The position numbers and the translations under genes were made by a program. A model generated the notes under the pieces. It had not been told where the DNA came from. It saw nothing but the letters and a program-made list of their open reading frames with translations, and made no database searches. Positions 1 through 8,810 of a stretch of 64,000 nucleotides of DNA are shown piece by piece. Numbering within the stretch: the stretch's first letter is position 1; each line of letters begins with the position of its first letter. This stretch comes from Loktanella sp. (GTDB lineage Bacteria > Pseudomonadota > Alphaproteobacteria > Rhodobacterales > Rhodobacteraceae), in contig JAFPBO010000022.1 in assembly GCA_017390475.1 (NCBI GenBank), positions 124,001 through 188,000 on the forward strand. Reading direction: 5' to 3'.

Positions 1-107
1 CCCTGCGTCGCGACGAACACTGCCAGCGGGATCAGCCCCAGCGAGAGCCAGAACGGCAAAGCTGCGGATAATTTACCGTGCCGTTGCAGGCCGGTGGCCG
101 TCGTCAT
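1..107 (-). CDS. N-terminus of a membrane protein (cut by window edge)
   Basis: Only the first 35 codons are in the window. The ATG at 107 has an AAGGA ribosome site about 7 nt upstream. After a short polar N-terminus (MTTATGLQRHGKLSA) there is a hydrophobic stretch (LPFWLSLGLIPLAVFVA) that looks like a first transmembrane helix. The helix start resembles the N-termini of integral-membrane alkane monooxygenases or fatty-acid hydroxylases, but this is a guess from about 20 residues and no catalytic motif is visible. Confidence 0.6.
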   Translation of the reverse strand, partial: MTTATGLQRHGKLSAALPFWLSLGLIPLAVFVATQ

Positions 108-164
108 CACTTGCGTCCTTGTACTGCAGAGGTTGTAAAATGATAGCGCCGATTCCGGCACCGC

Positions 165-1217
165 TCAATCATTCTGCAACATCACCGCTACCAAATCGTA
201 AACCTTACGCATCGCCGTGGGCAGCGCCGCTGGGCTGAAATCCTGCTTTGCTACAAAATCCCCCCGTTGCGGCGGTGCGTCCAGTGGAACTTGGGCCACC
301 ATGATCTGCAGATGCAGGTGGAAATGGGTAAAAGTATGGCGCGCCTCGGCCTCAAGCGTGACCCAATCGGCGGGCAGTGGCGGCGCGGGGGTCGGGTCCT
401 CTGACCAATCCGATCCGGGCCAGCCGAGCATCCCGCCGAGCAAGCCGGACTCAGGCCGCGTTTCCAGCAGGATCGCGCCATCGGCACGCTGCACGACATA
501 GGCGATGCCGCGTCTGGTCGGGACCTTCTTTTTCGGCATCTTGCGCGGCAGAACTTGGGCCGTTCCCGCGATACGCGCCGCACAGGGGCCCCGCCACGGA
601 CAGATCCCGCAGGCCGGGTTGCGCGGTGTGCAAATCGTGGCACCCAGATCCATCACTGCTTGTGCATAGTCACCGGCACGAAGGGCAGGCGTCAGCGCAC
701 GGGCGCGGTCGGTCAGTTCTGGTTTCGCCGCAGGCAGCGGCGCGTGAATATCGAACATCCGTGCCATGACCCGTTCGACATTGCCATCGACCACGACCTG
801 CGGCTGGTCAAAGGCAATCGCAGCAATTGCCGCCGCCGTATAGGGGCCGATGCCGGGCAGGGTCAGCAAGGTCGCATGGTCCGACGGAAACTGCCCGCCG
901 TGATCCGCCATCACAACTCGCGCGCATTTCAGCAGGTTGCGGGCGCGGGCGTAGTAGCCAAGCCCTGCCCAGGCGGCCATGACATCGGCATCATCGGCTG
1001 CGGCCAGCGCCTGCACATCGGGCCAGAGCGTCGTGAACTTGCGATGATAATCGCGCACGGCGGCGACGGTGGTTTGCTGCAACATCACCTCTGACAACCA
1101 GATCGCATAGGGATCGGGCAAAACGCCAGCCTTGCGGTCGGCGGGCGGCACCCGCCATGGCATGGTGCGGGCGTGGATGTCATACCATGCCAGTAAGTCT
1201 GAACTCAGGTCCTGCAA
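165..1217 (-). CDS. mutY: A/G-specific adenine DNA glycosylase MutY
   Basis: Removes adenine mispaired with 8-oxoguanine in base-excision repair. The N-terminal catalytic domain has Glu43 in LSEVMLQQT, the helix-hairpin-helix LPGIGPYTAAAI (about 120-131) and the catalytic Asp144 in VVDGNV. A [4Fe-4S] cluster loop follows with Cys196-x6-Cys203-x2-Cys206-x5-Cys212. The C-terminal third is the NUDIX-like 8-oxoG recognition domain (HTFTHFHLHL). The frame is open to 1292, but that start would overlap the divergent gene at 1280. I chose the TTG at 1217, which has GAAGAGG 7 nt upstream and begins where the family homology begins, giving 350 aa, a normal length. Confidence 0.93.
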   Translation of the reverse strand: MQDLSSDLLAWYDIHARTMPWRVPPADRKAGVLPDPYAIWLSEVMLQQTTVAAVRDYHRKFTTLWPDVQALAAADDADVMAAWAGLGYYARARNLLKCARVVMADHGGQFPSDHATLLTLPGIGPYTAAAIAAIAFDQPQVVVDGNVERVMARMFDIHAPLPAAKPELTDRARALTPALRAGDYAQAVMDLGATICTPRNPACGICPWRGPCAARIAGTAQVLPRKMPKKKVPTRRGIAYVVQRADGAILLETRPESGLLGGMLGWPGSDWSEDPTPAPPLPADWVTLEAEARHTFTHFHLHLQIMVAQVPLDAPPQRGDFVAKQDFSPAALPTAMRKVYDLVAVMLQND

Positions 1218-1279
1218 TGTTTCGCCTCTTCCAACAGCACCGGCTTGGCGCTGACCTGCTGATAAGGTAAAGCGAGGAC

Positions 1280-1789
1280 ATGAAACAGCCACGTCCCAAA
1301 GGCACGACTTACGGTTTTTCGCGCGCCGCCGCGCTGATGCAGACCCGCATCCGTACGGCCAGCGAACAGCGCGGCTTTGCCGTGACCCGTCTGCTCACCC
1401 ATTGGGCCGAGGTGGTGGGCGAAGCCACAGCGCAGATCGCGACCCCCGTCAACGTCAGCTATGGCCGTGGCGGGATGGGCGCGACGCTGACCCTGCTGAC
1501 CACAGGCGCGCAGGCCCCGATGCTGGAGATGCAAAAGGAGCAGATCCGGGACAAGGTGAATGCTTGCTATGGCTATCGCGCGATCGCCCGTGTGCGGATC
1601 ACACAGACAGCGCCGACGGGTTTTGCCGATGGAAGGGTGGCCTTTACCCCCGCACCCAAGGCTGTAACGCAACCCAGCGCAGACGTGATTTGCAAAGCCG
1701 ACGCCATATCTGAAAATATAGCAAGCGAAGATCTGAGGGCGGCTTTGGCCCGCTTGGGTGCCAATGTCCTTGCCAAACAGAAGAATTGA
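1280..1789 (+). CDS. DUF721 (DciA-like) protein
   Basis: A 169-aa basic protein. Its central part (about 20-105; RGFAVTRLLTHWAEVVGE) matches the DUF721 family, which includes DciA, the loader of replicative helicase DnaB in bacteria that lack DnaC. Whether this copy loads helicase is inferred from the family. The ATG follows a GAGG site. It diverges from mutY and is followed 12 nt later by the thioredoxin gene, so the two probably share a transcript. The C-terminal third is low in similarity to anything I recognise. Confidence 0.85.
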   Translation: MKQPRPKGTTYGFSRAAALMQTRIRTASEQRGFAVTRLLTHWAEVVGEATAQIATPVNVSYGRGGMGATLTLLTTGAQAPMLEMQKEQIRDKVNACYGYRAIARVRITQTAPTGFADGRVAFTPAPKAVTQPSADVICKADAISENIASEDLRAALARLGANVLAKQKN

Positions 1790-1801
1790 ACAGAGGTAGA
1801 T

Positions 1802-2467
1802 ATGAAACGCAGAACGCTTTTGGCCGCTGGTGGCGGTGCCGCCCTGATCGCTGGTGCCGGTTGGTTTTCAAGCCGTCCTGATCCGGTGACGGGCTTGCTG
1901 CCAGGTGCCGCCAGCGCACAATCCAGCGATGCCGCCGCGCCTGAAATCATGGAGATGGTGCTGGGTAACCCCGATGCAGCGGTAGAGGTGATTGAATATG
2001 CCTCATACACCTGCCCGCATTGTGCGACATTCCACGCCGATCAGTTCCAGCAGATCAAGGCAAATTACATTGACGAGGGCAAGATCCGCTTTGTCTATCG
2101 CGAAGTTTATTTTGACCGCCCGGGCCTGTGGGCGTCTATGATCGCACGCAGTCAGGACAATCAGGATTTCTTCTTTTCGTTCAGCGGTATGTTGTATGAA
2201 AAACAGCGCGCATGGCTGGGCAGCGGCGACCCTGTGACCATTGTCGAGGAATTGCGTCGACTGGCCAAGGTTGCAGGTCTGGATGATGCTGCACTGGATG
2301 CTGCCCTGTCTGATGGTGCCAAGGCAGAGGCGCTTTATGCTTGGTATCAGGCAAATGCAGAGGCTGACCGGATCACGTCAACCCCAAGTTTTGTGATTGA
2401 TGGTCGTCTATACAGCAATATGGCCTACCCCGAATTCGCCGACATTCTGGACGCGCGGATCGGCTAA
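1802..2467 (+). CDS. DsbA-family thiol-disulfide oxidoreductase
   Basis: A 221-aa exported thioredoxin-fold protein. Residues 1-40 form a signal with a KRR start, a glycine/alanine-rich core and an AASAQ cleavage-like site; the paired arginines could indicate Tat export. The redox motif is Cys-Pro-His-Cys in YTCPHC, as in DsbA, and the cis-proline loop is TSTPSFVI near the C-terminus. It probably oxidises or isomerises periplasmic disulfides; family members next to DUF721 genes are common in this lineage. Its last 4 nt overlap the convergent lpxK stop. Confidence 0.9.
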   Translation: MKRRTLLAAGGGAALIAGAGWFSSRPDPVTGLLPGAASAQSSDAAAPEIMEMVLGNPDAAVEVIEYASYTCPHCATFHADQFQQIKANYIDEGKIRFVYREVYFDRPGLWASMIARSQDNQDFFFSFSGMLYEKQRAWLGSGDPVTIVEELRRLAKVAGLDDAALDAALSDGAKAEALYAWYQANAEADRITSTPSFVIDGRLYSNMAYPEFADILDARIG

Positions 2468-3450
2468 AGCCCCAGCCGGTCAAGGGCTGCATCAATCGGC
2501 GTCCAGTCGGTCAGATGCAGCCTGACCGGCAGGGTCAGAACCTGCATCCGGAACGCATCGGGCAGGCGTACCGCGTCTTTTTCCGTTGTCACCAGCTGCG
2601 CGCGTTGCGCCTGCGCCTCGATCTGCAGACGTTTGATCAGGGCGGGGGTTAGCGGTTGGTGATCGGCCAGAGCCTCTGCGCGCACGACATCGGCCCCCAT
2701 ATCGCGCAGCGTGCGGAAAAACTTTTCCGGGTGACCGATCCCGGCAAAGGCCAATAGCCGCAGATCGCGCCATGGCATGCCTGTGGGCAAAGGTGCCAGA
2801 TGGCCGGTCAGATGCGGCAGGGTGATCGGCCAGCAGGCGGCGAAAGCGTCCTGTGCCTGCGGCGGACCGATCGACAGGACCAGATCGGCGCGTGCCAGCC
2901 CGCGCGACACCGTTTCACGCAAGGGACCCGCCGGGATCACCCGCCCGTTCCCGAAACCGCGCAGGGCATCGACCACGACGATGGACAGGTCCTTGGCCAC
3001 ATCGGGGTTCTGCAACCCGTCATCCATCAGGATCACATCCGCCCCTGCCGCCTGTGCCGCTGCCACGCCTGCGGCACGGTCGCGCGCGACCCAGGTGGGG
3101 GCGAAGGCGGCGAGCAGCAGTGGTTCATCACCGGTCTGCGCTGCCTTGTGACTGCGTTCATTCACCTGCACCGGCCCCGTCAGCGACCCGCCATAGCCGC
3201 GCGAGACGACATGCGGAACCAGCCCGCGCGCCCGCAGCCTGTCGATCAGCGCGATGGTCGTGGGTGTCTTGCCGGTGCCACCTGCATTGATGTTGCCGAT
3301 ACAGATCACCGGCACCGCGGCCCGGATCTTTGCGGGCTGCCGCAGTCGCCGGGCGGTCGCCGCGCCATAAAGCCAGCTCAGTGGCGTCAGCAGCCGGGCC
3401 AGCATCGCCGGATCCTGTGGCGTGGTGAACCAGAAGGGAGGCGCGCGCAT
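2464..3450 (-). CDS. lpxK: Tetraacyldisaccharide 4'-kinase LpxK
   Basis: Phosphorylates the 4' position of the lipid A disaccharide at the inner membrane. The N-terminal FWFT...[16 protein letters not shown] is typical of LpxK and includes the membrane-associating helix. The P-loop is [12 protein letters not shown] (about 53-64). DDGLQN and the following [20 protein letters not shown] block are strong LpxK signatures. Length 328 aa is normal. Its ATG abuts the stop of the upstream KDO-transferase-like gene with no spacer, making it the last gene of the pmbA-cysQ-DUF4170-transferase-lpxK unit. Confidence 0.95.
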   Translation of the reverse strand: MRAPPFWFTTPQDPAMLARLLTPLSWLYGAATARRLRQPAKIRAAVPVICIGNINAGGTGKTPTTIALIDRLRARGLVPHVVSRGYGGSLTGPVQVNERSHKAAQTGDEPLLLAAFAPTWVARDRAAGVAAAQAAGADVILMDDGLQNPDVAKDLSIVVVDALRGFGNGRVIPAGPLRETVSRGLARADLVLSIGPPQAQDAFAACWPITLPHLTGHLAPLPTGMPWRDLRLLAFAGIGHPEKFFRTLRDMGADVVRAEALADHQPLTPALIKRLQIEAQAQRAQLVTTEKDAVRLPDAFRMQVLTLPVRLHLTDWTPIDAALDRLGL

Positions 3451-4647
3451 TCAGGCGACCCGATGTTCAAGACGCTGGCGGATCAGCGTCACGATCTGAT
3501 TGGTCACATCCGCGCCGCGCGATGTCACATCCCAGGCTGCATGGGCCATCTGGGCTGTCTTGTCCGGGGCCAGCAATGCCTCGACCTCGCGGCCCAGGAC
3601 CTCGTCAAACCGGATGAGGCGCGAAGCTCCGGCCTCGTTCAGCCGGGCGGCCTGGCGCTGGAACGGTGCGACATAGGGGCCGTGCAGTACGGCAGAGCCG
3701 AGCGAGGCAGGCTCGAACGGGTCGCGGCAACCACCGCCATGCAAGGTGCCGCCCAGATAAGTCACCGGCGCGATCCTGTACCACAGCCCCAGATCATCCT
3801 CGGTATCGATCACAAAGACCTGCATCGGTTCTGTTGGTTCGCGGATTTGTGACCGCAGCGCGACATGAAAGCCGAAATCGCGCAGGCCATCGGCGATATG
3901 GCAGGCATTTTCTGGCCGGTCAGGCACGACGACCAGCAACAGCCGATGCGCACGGCGGCTGGCCTCCTGATGGGCCAGGCAGAGCGCCTTGGTGTCATTC
4001 AGCCGCGCGGCCGCCGCCAGCCAGACCGATCTTGTACCGATGGCGGCAGATAAGACGCGGCGATCATCCTCGTGGCAGGGCAGCACTTTGCCGCAATCTT
4101 CCATCGGGCCGGTGACGAGGATGCGCGCCTGCGGGGTTCCGGCGCTGACCAGCTTGCGGGCAGCGGTTTGATCCACGGTCAGCACGGTTTCGAATTCCGA
4201 CAACAGCGCGCGGATCGCCCCCGGCACCCAGCCCCCAGCGACCTGATCTAACCCCTGGCCTGTGGCATCAACCAGCATGCATGGTACGCCTGCGGCGCGC
4301 ATCCCGTCCAGAAGCACGAAATCCAGATCGGCGCGCACCCAGATCGCCAGCATAGGTCGCCAATGGGCGATAAAGGCGCGGATCGTATCCTTGCCACGCG
4401 GTTCCGGCAAAGCGCGGCCTGCAAGGCTGTCGTCCCAATCGGGTACGGTGGCAATGATCTGGATCGCATCGGCATCTTCGGCCAGTTTGCGCTGCAGGGT
4501 TTCGACCGAGGTCAGCTGTTCCGGCAGGCTGCACCGCACCCAGATGATCGCCCCATCGGGGCGGTCCGGTTGCGCAGTGAGTTTGCTGTCATCGGTACTG
4601 TGCCGCAGCCCCGCCATATAGGCCGCGATTTTCAGTGATCGCGCCAT
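3451..4647 (-). CDS. Divergent KDO-transferase-like glycosyltransferase
   Basis: A 398-aa protein whose C-terminal half has the nucleotide-sugar-binding signature of KdtA/WaaA (YLGGTLHGGGCRDPFEPASL, then HGPYVAPFQ). WaaA adds KDO to lipid IVA. The N-terminal half is divergent: where WaaA has a Ser-x-Gly-Glu motif with the catalytic glutamate, and later a TELWPN block, this protein shows IIWVRCSLPEQ and IWVRADLDF. It may therefore be a second, KdtA-derived transferase rather than the essential KDO transferase. Its place beside lpxK and DUF4170 supports a role in the lipopolysaccharide core. There is no spacer to lpxK and 21 nt to DUF4170. Confidence 0.8.
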   Translation of the reverse strand: MARSLKIAAYMAGLRHSTDDSKLTAQPDRPDGAIIWVRCSLPEQLTSVETLQRKLAEDADAIQIIATVPDWDDSLAGRALPEPRGKDTIRAFIAHWRPMLAIWVRADLDFVLLDGMRAAGVPCMLVDATGQGLDQVAGGWVPGAIRALLSEFETVLTVDQTAARKLVSAGTPQARILVTGPMEDCGKVLPCHEDDRRVLSAAIGTRSVWLAAAARLNDTKALCLAHQEASRRAHRLLLVVVPDRPENACHIADGLRDFGFHVALRSQIREPTEPMQVFVIDTEDDLGLWYRIAPVTYLGGTLHGGGCRDPFEPASLGSAVLHGPYVAPFQRQAARLNEAGASRLIRFDEVLGREVEALLAPDKTAQMAHAAWDVTSRGADVTNQIVTLIRQRLEHRVA

Positions 4648-4668
4648 AGCCTGGCCCTCTATCCGGCG

Positions 4669-4914
4669 TCAGACGCCGAGTTCTTCGGTTGGTGAGGCGG
4701 CGGTTTCTTCATCCCGCAGGCGGTGAATATGCGCGATGAAATAGCGCATATGCGCGTCATCCACGGTGCGCTGTGCAGCCCCTTTCCAGGCACTGTAGGC
4801 GGCCTGATAATTTGGGTACATGCCCACGATATCAATCGCGCCGACGTCTTTAAAAACGTTCTTTGTCGGATCGACCAATTCACCGCCAAAAACGAGGTGC
4901 AGACGTTGTGTCAT
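4669..4914 (-). CDS. DUF4170 small protein
   Basis: An 81-aa protein of the DUF4170 family, widespread in Rhodobacterales next to lipid A genes. The start at 4914 has AAGGAA about 7 nt upstream; an upstream extension in the same frame would run into cysQ and has no family similarity. The core reads LVFGGELVDPTKNVFKD and then AYSAWKGAAQRTVDDAHMRY. The family has no established function. The position suggests coupling to envelope biogenesis. Confidence 0.85.
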   Translation of the reverse strand: MTQRLHLVFGGELVDPTKNVFKDVGAIDIVGMYPNYQAAYSAWKGAAQRTVDDAHMRYFIAHIHRLRDEETAASPTEELGV

Positions 4915-4951
4915 GGGGAATTCCTTGGGTGGGTGTTGCGTTGCACGGACC

Positions 4952-5743
4952 CTAAAGCTTTGTGGCCGGTGGCTCAAGGCGCGCTGCAAGGCTGGCGTGT
5001 AATTCCTGCCCCGCCGCGATCACGCCGGGGACCTGTGGATAGGCGTTGTTGAACCGCAGCGCTGTGCCCGATTGGTCGGTGACCTTGCCCTGCGCCTCTG
5101 TCACAATCAGCGCCCCTGCGGCGATATCCCATTCCCAGCTGGGCCGCAGCGTCAGCATCGCGTCGAACCGGCCTTGTGCCACAAGGCACAACCGATAGGC
5201 CAGCGATGACCGGAACGCCTGTTTGAACGGCGGCAGTGCCGCGTCTTTCCAATGGTGTGGCGCGAAATTCGGCTTGGCCGCCAGCACTGTCGCGGTATCG
5301 AGCCGTGATCGGCTGACGCTGATCGTCCGATCGTTGACCTGTGCGCCTGCCCCCGCACTGGCGCTGAACATCAGATCATGCAGCGGCAGATAGACAGCGG
5401 CAGCGATAACCTGTCCATCCTCGACAATGGCCAGCGAATGCGACCAATCCTTGCCCCCGTCGATAAAGGCGCGGGTGCCGTCAATCGGGTCGATAACGAA
5501 CTGGCGCTGCGTCGTCAGCCGGGCGTTGTCATCGGGCGATTCCTCGGACAGCCAGCCGTAATCTGGTCGCCCCGCACGCAGCATGTCCGCCAGCATGTCG
5601 TTGACCGCCAGATCAGCCTCTGTCACCGGCCCTGCGCCGCCCGGTTTGTCTGTAACCTGCGGGCTTTTCCCGAAATAGCCGGTGGCGATCTGCCCTGCCT
5701 TGCGGGCGGCACTGATCAGCAGGGAAAGATCACTCTCCTGCAA
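4952..5743 (-). CDS. cysQ: 3'(2'),5'-bisphosphate nucleotidase CysQ-like
   Basis: A 263-aa inositol-monophosphatase-fold enzyme. The metal site is visible as GWLSEE (metal-binding Glu), DPIDGTRAFI and WEWDIAAGALIV. The family hydrolyses 3'-phosphoadenosine 5'-phosphate made during sulfate assimilation, or inositol phosphates; in Rhodobacteraceae this lpxK-linked copy is usually assigned to CysQ. The start overlaps the end of pmbA by 14 nt, indicating translational coupling. Confidence 0.88.
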   Translation of the reverse strand: MQESDLSLLISAARKAGQIATGYFGKSPQVTDKPGGAGPVTEADLAVNDMLADMLRAGRPDYGWLSEESPDDNARLTTQRQFVIDPIDGTRAFIDGGKDWSHSLAIVEDGQVIAAAVYLPLHDLMFSASAGAGAQVNDRTISVSRSRLDTATVLAAKPNFAPHHWKDAALPPFKQAFRSSLAYRLCLVAQGRFDAMLTLRPSWEWDIAAGALIVTEAQGKVTDQSGTALRFNNAYPQVPGVIAAGQELHASLAARLEPPATKL

Positions 5744-7076
5744 GGGTCAGCCCTTCGACCAGCAGGGACGGGATCACGCGCGACAGATGCGGTTGCGCGT
5801 CATTGGCGGGGATCAGTGTCAGCAGCATATCGCGCAGATTACCCGCGACTGTGCATTCGTTCACGGGATAGGCAATCGCACCGTTTTCGACCCAGAACCC
5901 CGCCGCGCCGCGCGAATAATCGCCCGTGTTGGGGTTGATCGTGGACCCGATCATCGAGGTCACCAGCAGCCCGGTGCCCATCGTTGCGATCAGACCATCG
6001 CGGCTGGCTGTACCTTGGGTCATCGCGATATTGGTCAGACCCGGTGATGGCGGCGCGCCTGTGGAGCGTGCTGCATTGCCGGTGCTGTCCATCCCCAGCT
6101 TGCGCCCGTTGGCAAGGTCCAGCGTCCAGCCCGTCAGCATGCCATCGTCAATGATCGCACGGCGCTGCGTGGGCAGACCTTCGGCATCATAAAGCCGCGA
6201 TCCGGTGACGCGGGGGCGGTGGGGTTCGTCTGTCACTGACAGGCCTTTGGGCAGGACCTGTGCCCCAAGCGCATCGCGCAGCCAGCTGGACCCGCGCGCG
6301 ATGGCGGCCCCGTTGGTCGCTTGCAGCAGGTGGCCGATCAGGGCGCTGGCGATGCGTTCGTCAAACAGCACCGGATAGGCGCCGGTCTTTGGCCTGCGCG
6401 CCCCGGCGCGTTCCACGGCGCGGGCGGCAGCGCGACTGCCGATCTCATCCGCGTCGCGCAGATCGGATTGAAACACCCGGCTGTCGTAATCGTAATCGCG
6501 TTCCATCGCCGTGCCGGTGCCGCTGATCGCCACACAAGACAGGCCACGGTCGGTCCGGGCATACCCTGCGGAGAAACCGTTCGTGGCCGCCAAATGCACC
6601 CGGCGGCGCGAATATCCGGCAGAGGCGGATTGCACCTGGCTGATGCCTTTGTTGCGCAAGGCCGCAGCTTCTGCCCTTGCGGCCTGATCCTGCAACATGG
6701 CCGGATCGGGTTCGTCGCTGGGGTCATGAAGGTCAAGCGCGGTCGTATCGGTATCACGTGCCAACTGCGCTGGATCGGCAAGGCCTGCATGCGGGTCCTC
6801 GGGGGCTTCGCGGGCCATGGCGACGGCGCGTTCTGCCATCTGGCGCAAGGTCTCTGGCTTGGTGTCCGACGATGACACGCAGGCCTGCCGCTTGCCGACC
6901 AGCACCCGCAGACCGACATCAATGCCTTCGGACCGTTCGGCGTGTTCCAACACGCCGCCTCGCACGTCGATGGATATAGATGTGCCATCCACAGCAATGG
7001 CATCAGCGGTATCGGCCCCGGCCTTGCGGGCGATATCGATCAATTGGTGGGTCAGGTCGGGCAGGGATTGAGTCAT
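5730..7076 (-). CDS. pmbA: TldD/PmbA-family metalloprotease subunit
   Basis: A 448-aa TldE/PmbA-type protein. The family partners with TldD in a heterodimeric protease that degrades unfolded peptides and matures some modified peptides. The N-terminal domain has DTADAIAVDGTSISIDVRGG and the family motif GLRVLVGKRQACVSSSD. The C-terminal barrel includes TNIAMTQGTASRDGLI and GSTINPNTGDYSRGAAGF. TldE lacks the HExxxH zinc motif of TldD and none is seen here. The start at 7076 has GGAAA upstream; an earlier in-frame start has no site. No tldD is in the window. Confidence 0.92.
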   Translation of the reverse strand: MTQSLPDLTHQLIDIARKAGADTADAIAVDGTSISIDVRGGVLEHAERSEGIDVGLRVLVGKRQACVSSSDTKPETLRQMAERAVAMAREAPEDPHAGLADPAQLARDTDTTALDLHDPSDEPDPAMLQDQAARAEAAALRNKGISQVQSASAGYSRRRVHLAATNGFSAGYARTDRGLSCVAISGTGTAMERDYDYDSRVFQSDLRDADEIGSRAAARAVERAGARRPKTGAYPVLFDERIASALIGHLLQATNGAAIARGSSWLRDALGAQVLPKGLSVTDEPHRPRVTGSRLYDAEGLPTQRRAIIDDGMLTGWTLDLANGRKLGMDSTGNAARSTGAPPSPGLTNIAMTQGTASRDGLIATMGTGLLVTSMIGSTINPNTGDYSRGAAGFWVENGAIAYPVNECTVAGNLRDMLLTLIPANDAQPHLSRVIPSLLVEGLTLAGE

Positions 7077-7149
7077 GGCGTTTCCTTTGCTTGCCGATGA
7101 CCTAGTGCGCTGACCGGGGGGCTGCAAGGCTGTTGCCTGTCATGCAAAC

Positions 7150-7173
7150 GGCGCGCCAGTTGTCCAGCGCGCC
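7150..7173 (-). terminator. Hairpin after the DUF2125 gene
   Basis: GGCGCGC and GCGCGCC form a perfect 7-bp stem around a 10-nt loop, 20 nt past the DUF2125 stop. The T-tract on the minus strand is short (GTTTGC), so it is a weak intrinsic terminator at best. Confidence 0.4.
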
Positions 7174-7193
7174 GCAGATCAGGGCAGCTTGGG

Positions 7194-8693
7194 TCAGCGG
7201 ATGCGCTGACCGTTGGCCAGAACCTGACCTTCGGGTGTGACTTCCAGCCGGGTTTCCAGCTGGTCATCGCCGGTGGACCGCGCGAACATACCCATCATCA
7301 TCCGCGGTGCCATCATTTCTTCGGCGGGAATCAGACCCATGGTGACAAGGTTATCCAGCAAACCGTTCAGCCCGTTGATCGTGACGGCAACTTCGCCTTC
7401 GGGACGCGGGAAAGGTGCAAAGCTTTCCAGATCGTCGTTGTCGAAGGTAAAGGCACCTTCGCCGGTGGCGGTCGCCCCGGCCAGCGCGAGGTTGAACCGT
7501 GTCAGTTCAACCTCGGTCAACTCGAACGGCATGTCGCTGGCCATCATCGCCTCTTCCTGCGCAGGGTCGAGCATGTCGAACAATGGCCGCGCCAGACCGG
7601 CCAGGCCGATCTGCACCGTTGCAGGGTCGCGGGGCAGCACGCTGCCCGGATCAAACAGTGACCAGATCGCATCGCTGACCGCGAGATCAACCAGATCAAT
7701 GCCCAGACCGAATGGCTGTGGCGTTTCGGCCTGACCGAGCGGCATTTCGAAAGTGACGCCATATTGCCCGAGGCTCAGATCAATCGGAAACGGTGCAGCG
7801 CCCGATGTGATTGTGGCGGCGATATCGTTGGAATTGGCAATGTATGACACGCTCTGGTCGCTGATCTGTGCTGTCAGGCTGCCTGCGCCCGCGCTGAACG
7901 ACCCTGCGGCCTGATCACCTTCGGTGTTGATGTCAAAAACAAACTCGCTGCTGTCGATGGTATAGCCACCGGCAAATGCCACGCCTGAAACGATCAGATT
8001 ATCGGTGTCTGTCGCCTCTGGATCACGCGGCATTGTGATATCTGCCTGGAGCGCGATCCCGTTCATTTTGCCACCTGCCGTGACATATTCGCCCATCGAG
8101 CCGGGCGGTGTGACATCAACCAGAATGTCCGCCGATTCAAGCTGCATATCATAGGTTGTATTGCGCATCTCGCCCAGACGGGTGGTATAGGTGCCCGATA
8201 CGTTGTTGCCGACCAACTGCATATCGCCGGTAAAGGTAAAGTCACCGTCAACGATGTCCTGCAAGGCGATAGTCAGGCTGTCAGCGTTGAACGTATAATC
8301 CAGAGCTTCCGGCGTGCCGCTGACATTCATTTCGAGGCCGGGGTGGCTAACCAGAACAGTGATGATCGCGCCGTCATCGGCGGTGAACACCATCGGATAG
8401 CTATCAGAGGTCGTGATCACCACGCTGCCATCGCCCTGTTCGGCAAAGACCAGTTCGCCGATGGTCAGGACAGATGACATGCCCTCTTCGACAGAGGTTA
8501 GCGTCAGACCGCGGACGGTCAGTGTATCGCCGATCATATCTTCAGACGCAGTGGCCACCTCGCCACCGAACATCGACATTTCGATCTTCCAGTCGTCCCA
8601 GATCTGCTGGGCCGAGACATCGGCCATCGCCGCGCCACCTGTGACCAGCGCGGCAAGACAGACCGCACTGCGCAAAGTTGTTCTATAGGTCAT
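7194..8693 (-). CDS. DUF2125 exported protein
   Basis: A 499-aa protein starting with a clear signal peptide (TLRSAVCLAALVTGGAAMADV). The rest alternates short beta-strand-like segments with repeated phrases about 60-80 residues apart (LTIALQDIVDGDFTFTGDMQ, YTTRLGEMRNTTYDMQLES), as in the DUF2125 family, which is confined to Alphaproteobacteria and has no known function. It is probably periplasmic or envelope-associated. I chose the ATG at 8693 because the signal peptide begins there; an ATG 15 nt upstream is an alternative. It is transcribed divergently from the SDR gene. Confidence 0.85.
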   Translation of the reverse strand: MTYRTTLRSAVCLAALVTGGAAMADVSAQQIWDDWKIEMSMFGGEVATASEDMIGDTLTVRGLTLTSVEEGMSSVLTIGELVFAEQGDGSVVITTSDSYPMVFTADDGAIITVLVSHPGLEMNVSGTPEALDYTFNADSLTIALQDIVDGDFTFTGDMQLVGNNVSGTYTTRLGEMRNTTYDMQLESADILVDVTPPGSMGEYVTAGGKMNGIALQADITMPRDPEATDTDNLIVSGVAFAGGYTIDSSEFVFDINTEGDQAAGSFSAGAGSLTAQISDQSVSYIANSNDIAATITSGAAPFPIDLSLGQYGVTFEMPLGQAETPQPFGLGIDLVDLAVSDAIWSLFDPGSVLPRDPATVQIGLAGLARPLFDMLDPAQEEAMMASDMPFELTEVELTRFNLALAGATATGEGAFTFDNDDLESFAPFPRPEGEVAVTINGLNGLLDNLVTMGLIPAEEMMAPRMMMGMFARSTGDDQLETRLEVTPEGQVLANGQRIR

Positions 8694-8810
8694 CCGGTTC
8701 CCTTTCATTATGGGTGCTTCTATCCTGTCCGCAGCTTCCAACTGACGGCGCAGAGCGATAGCATCGGCGAAAGTGTTACCCATCTGAACGCCGGACCGAA
8801 AGGGATTGAT

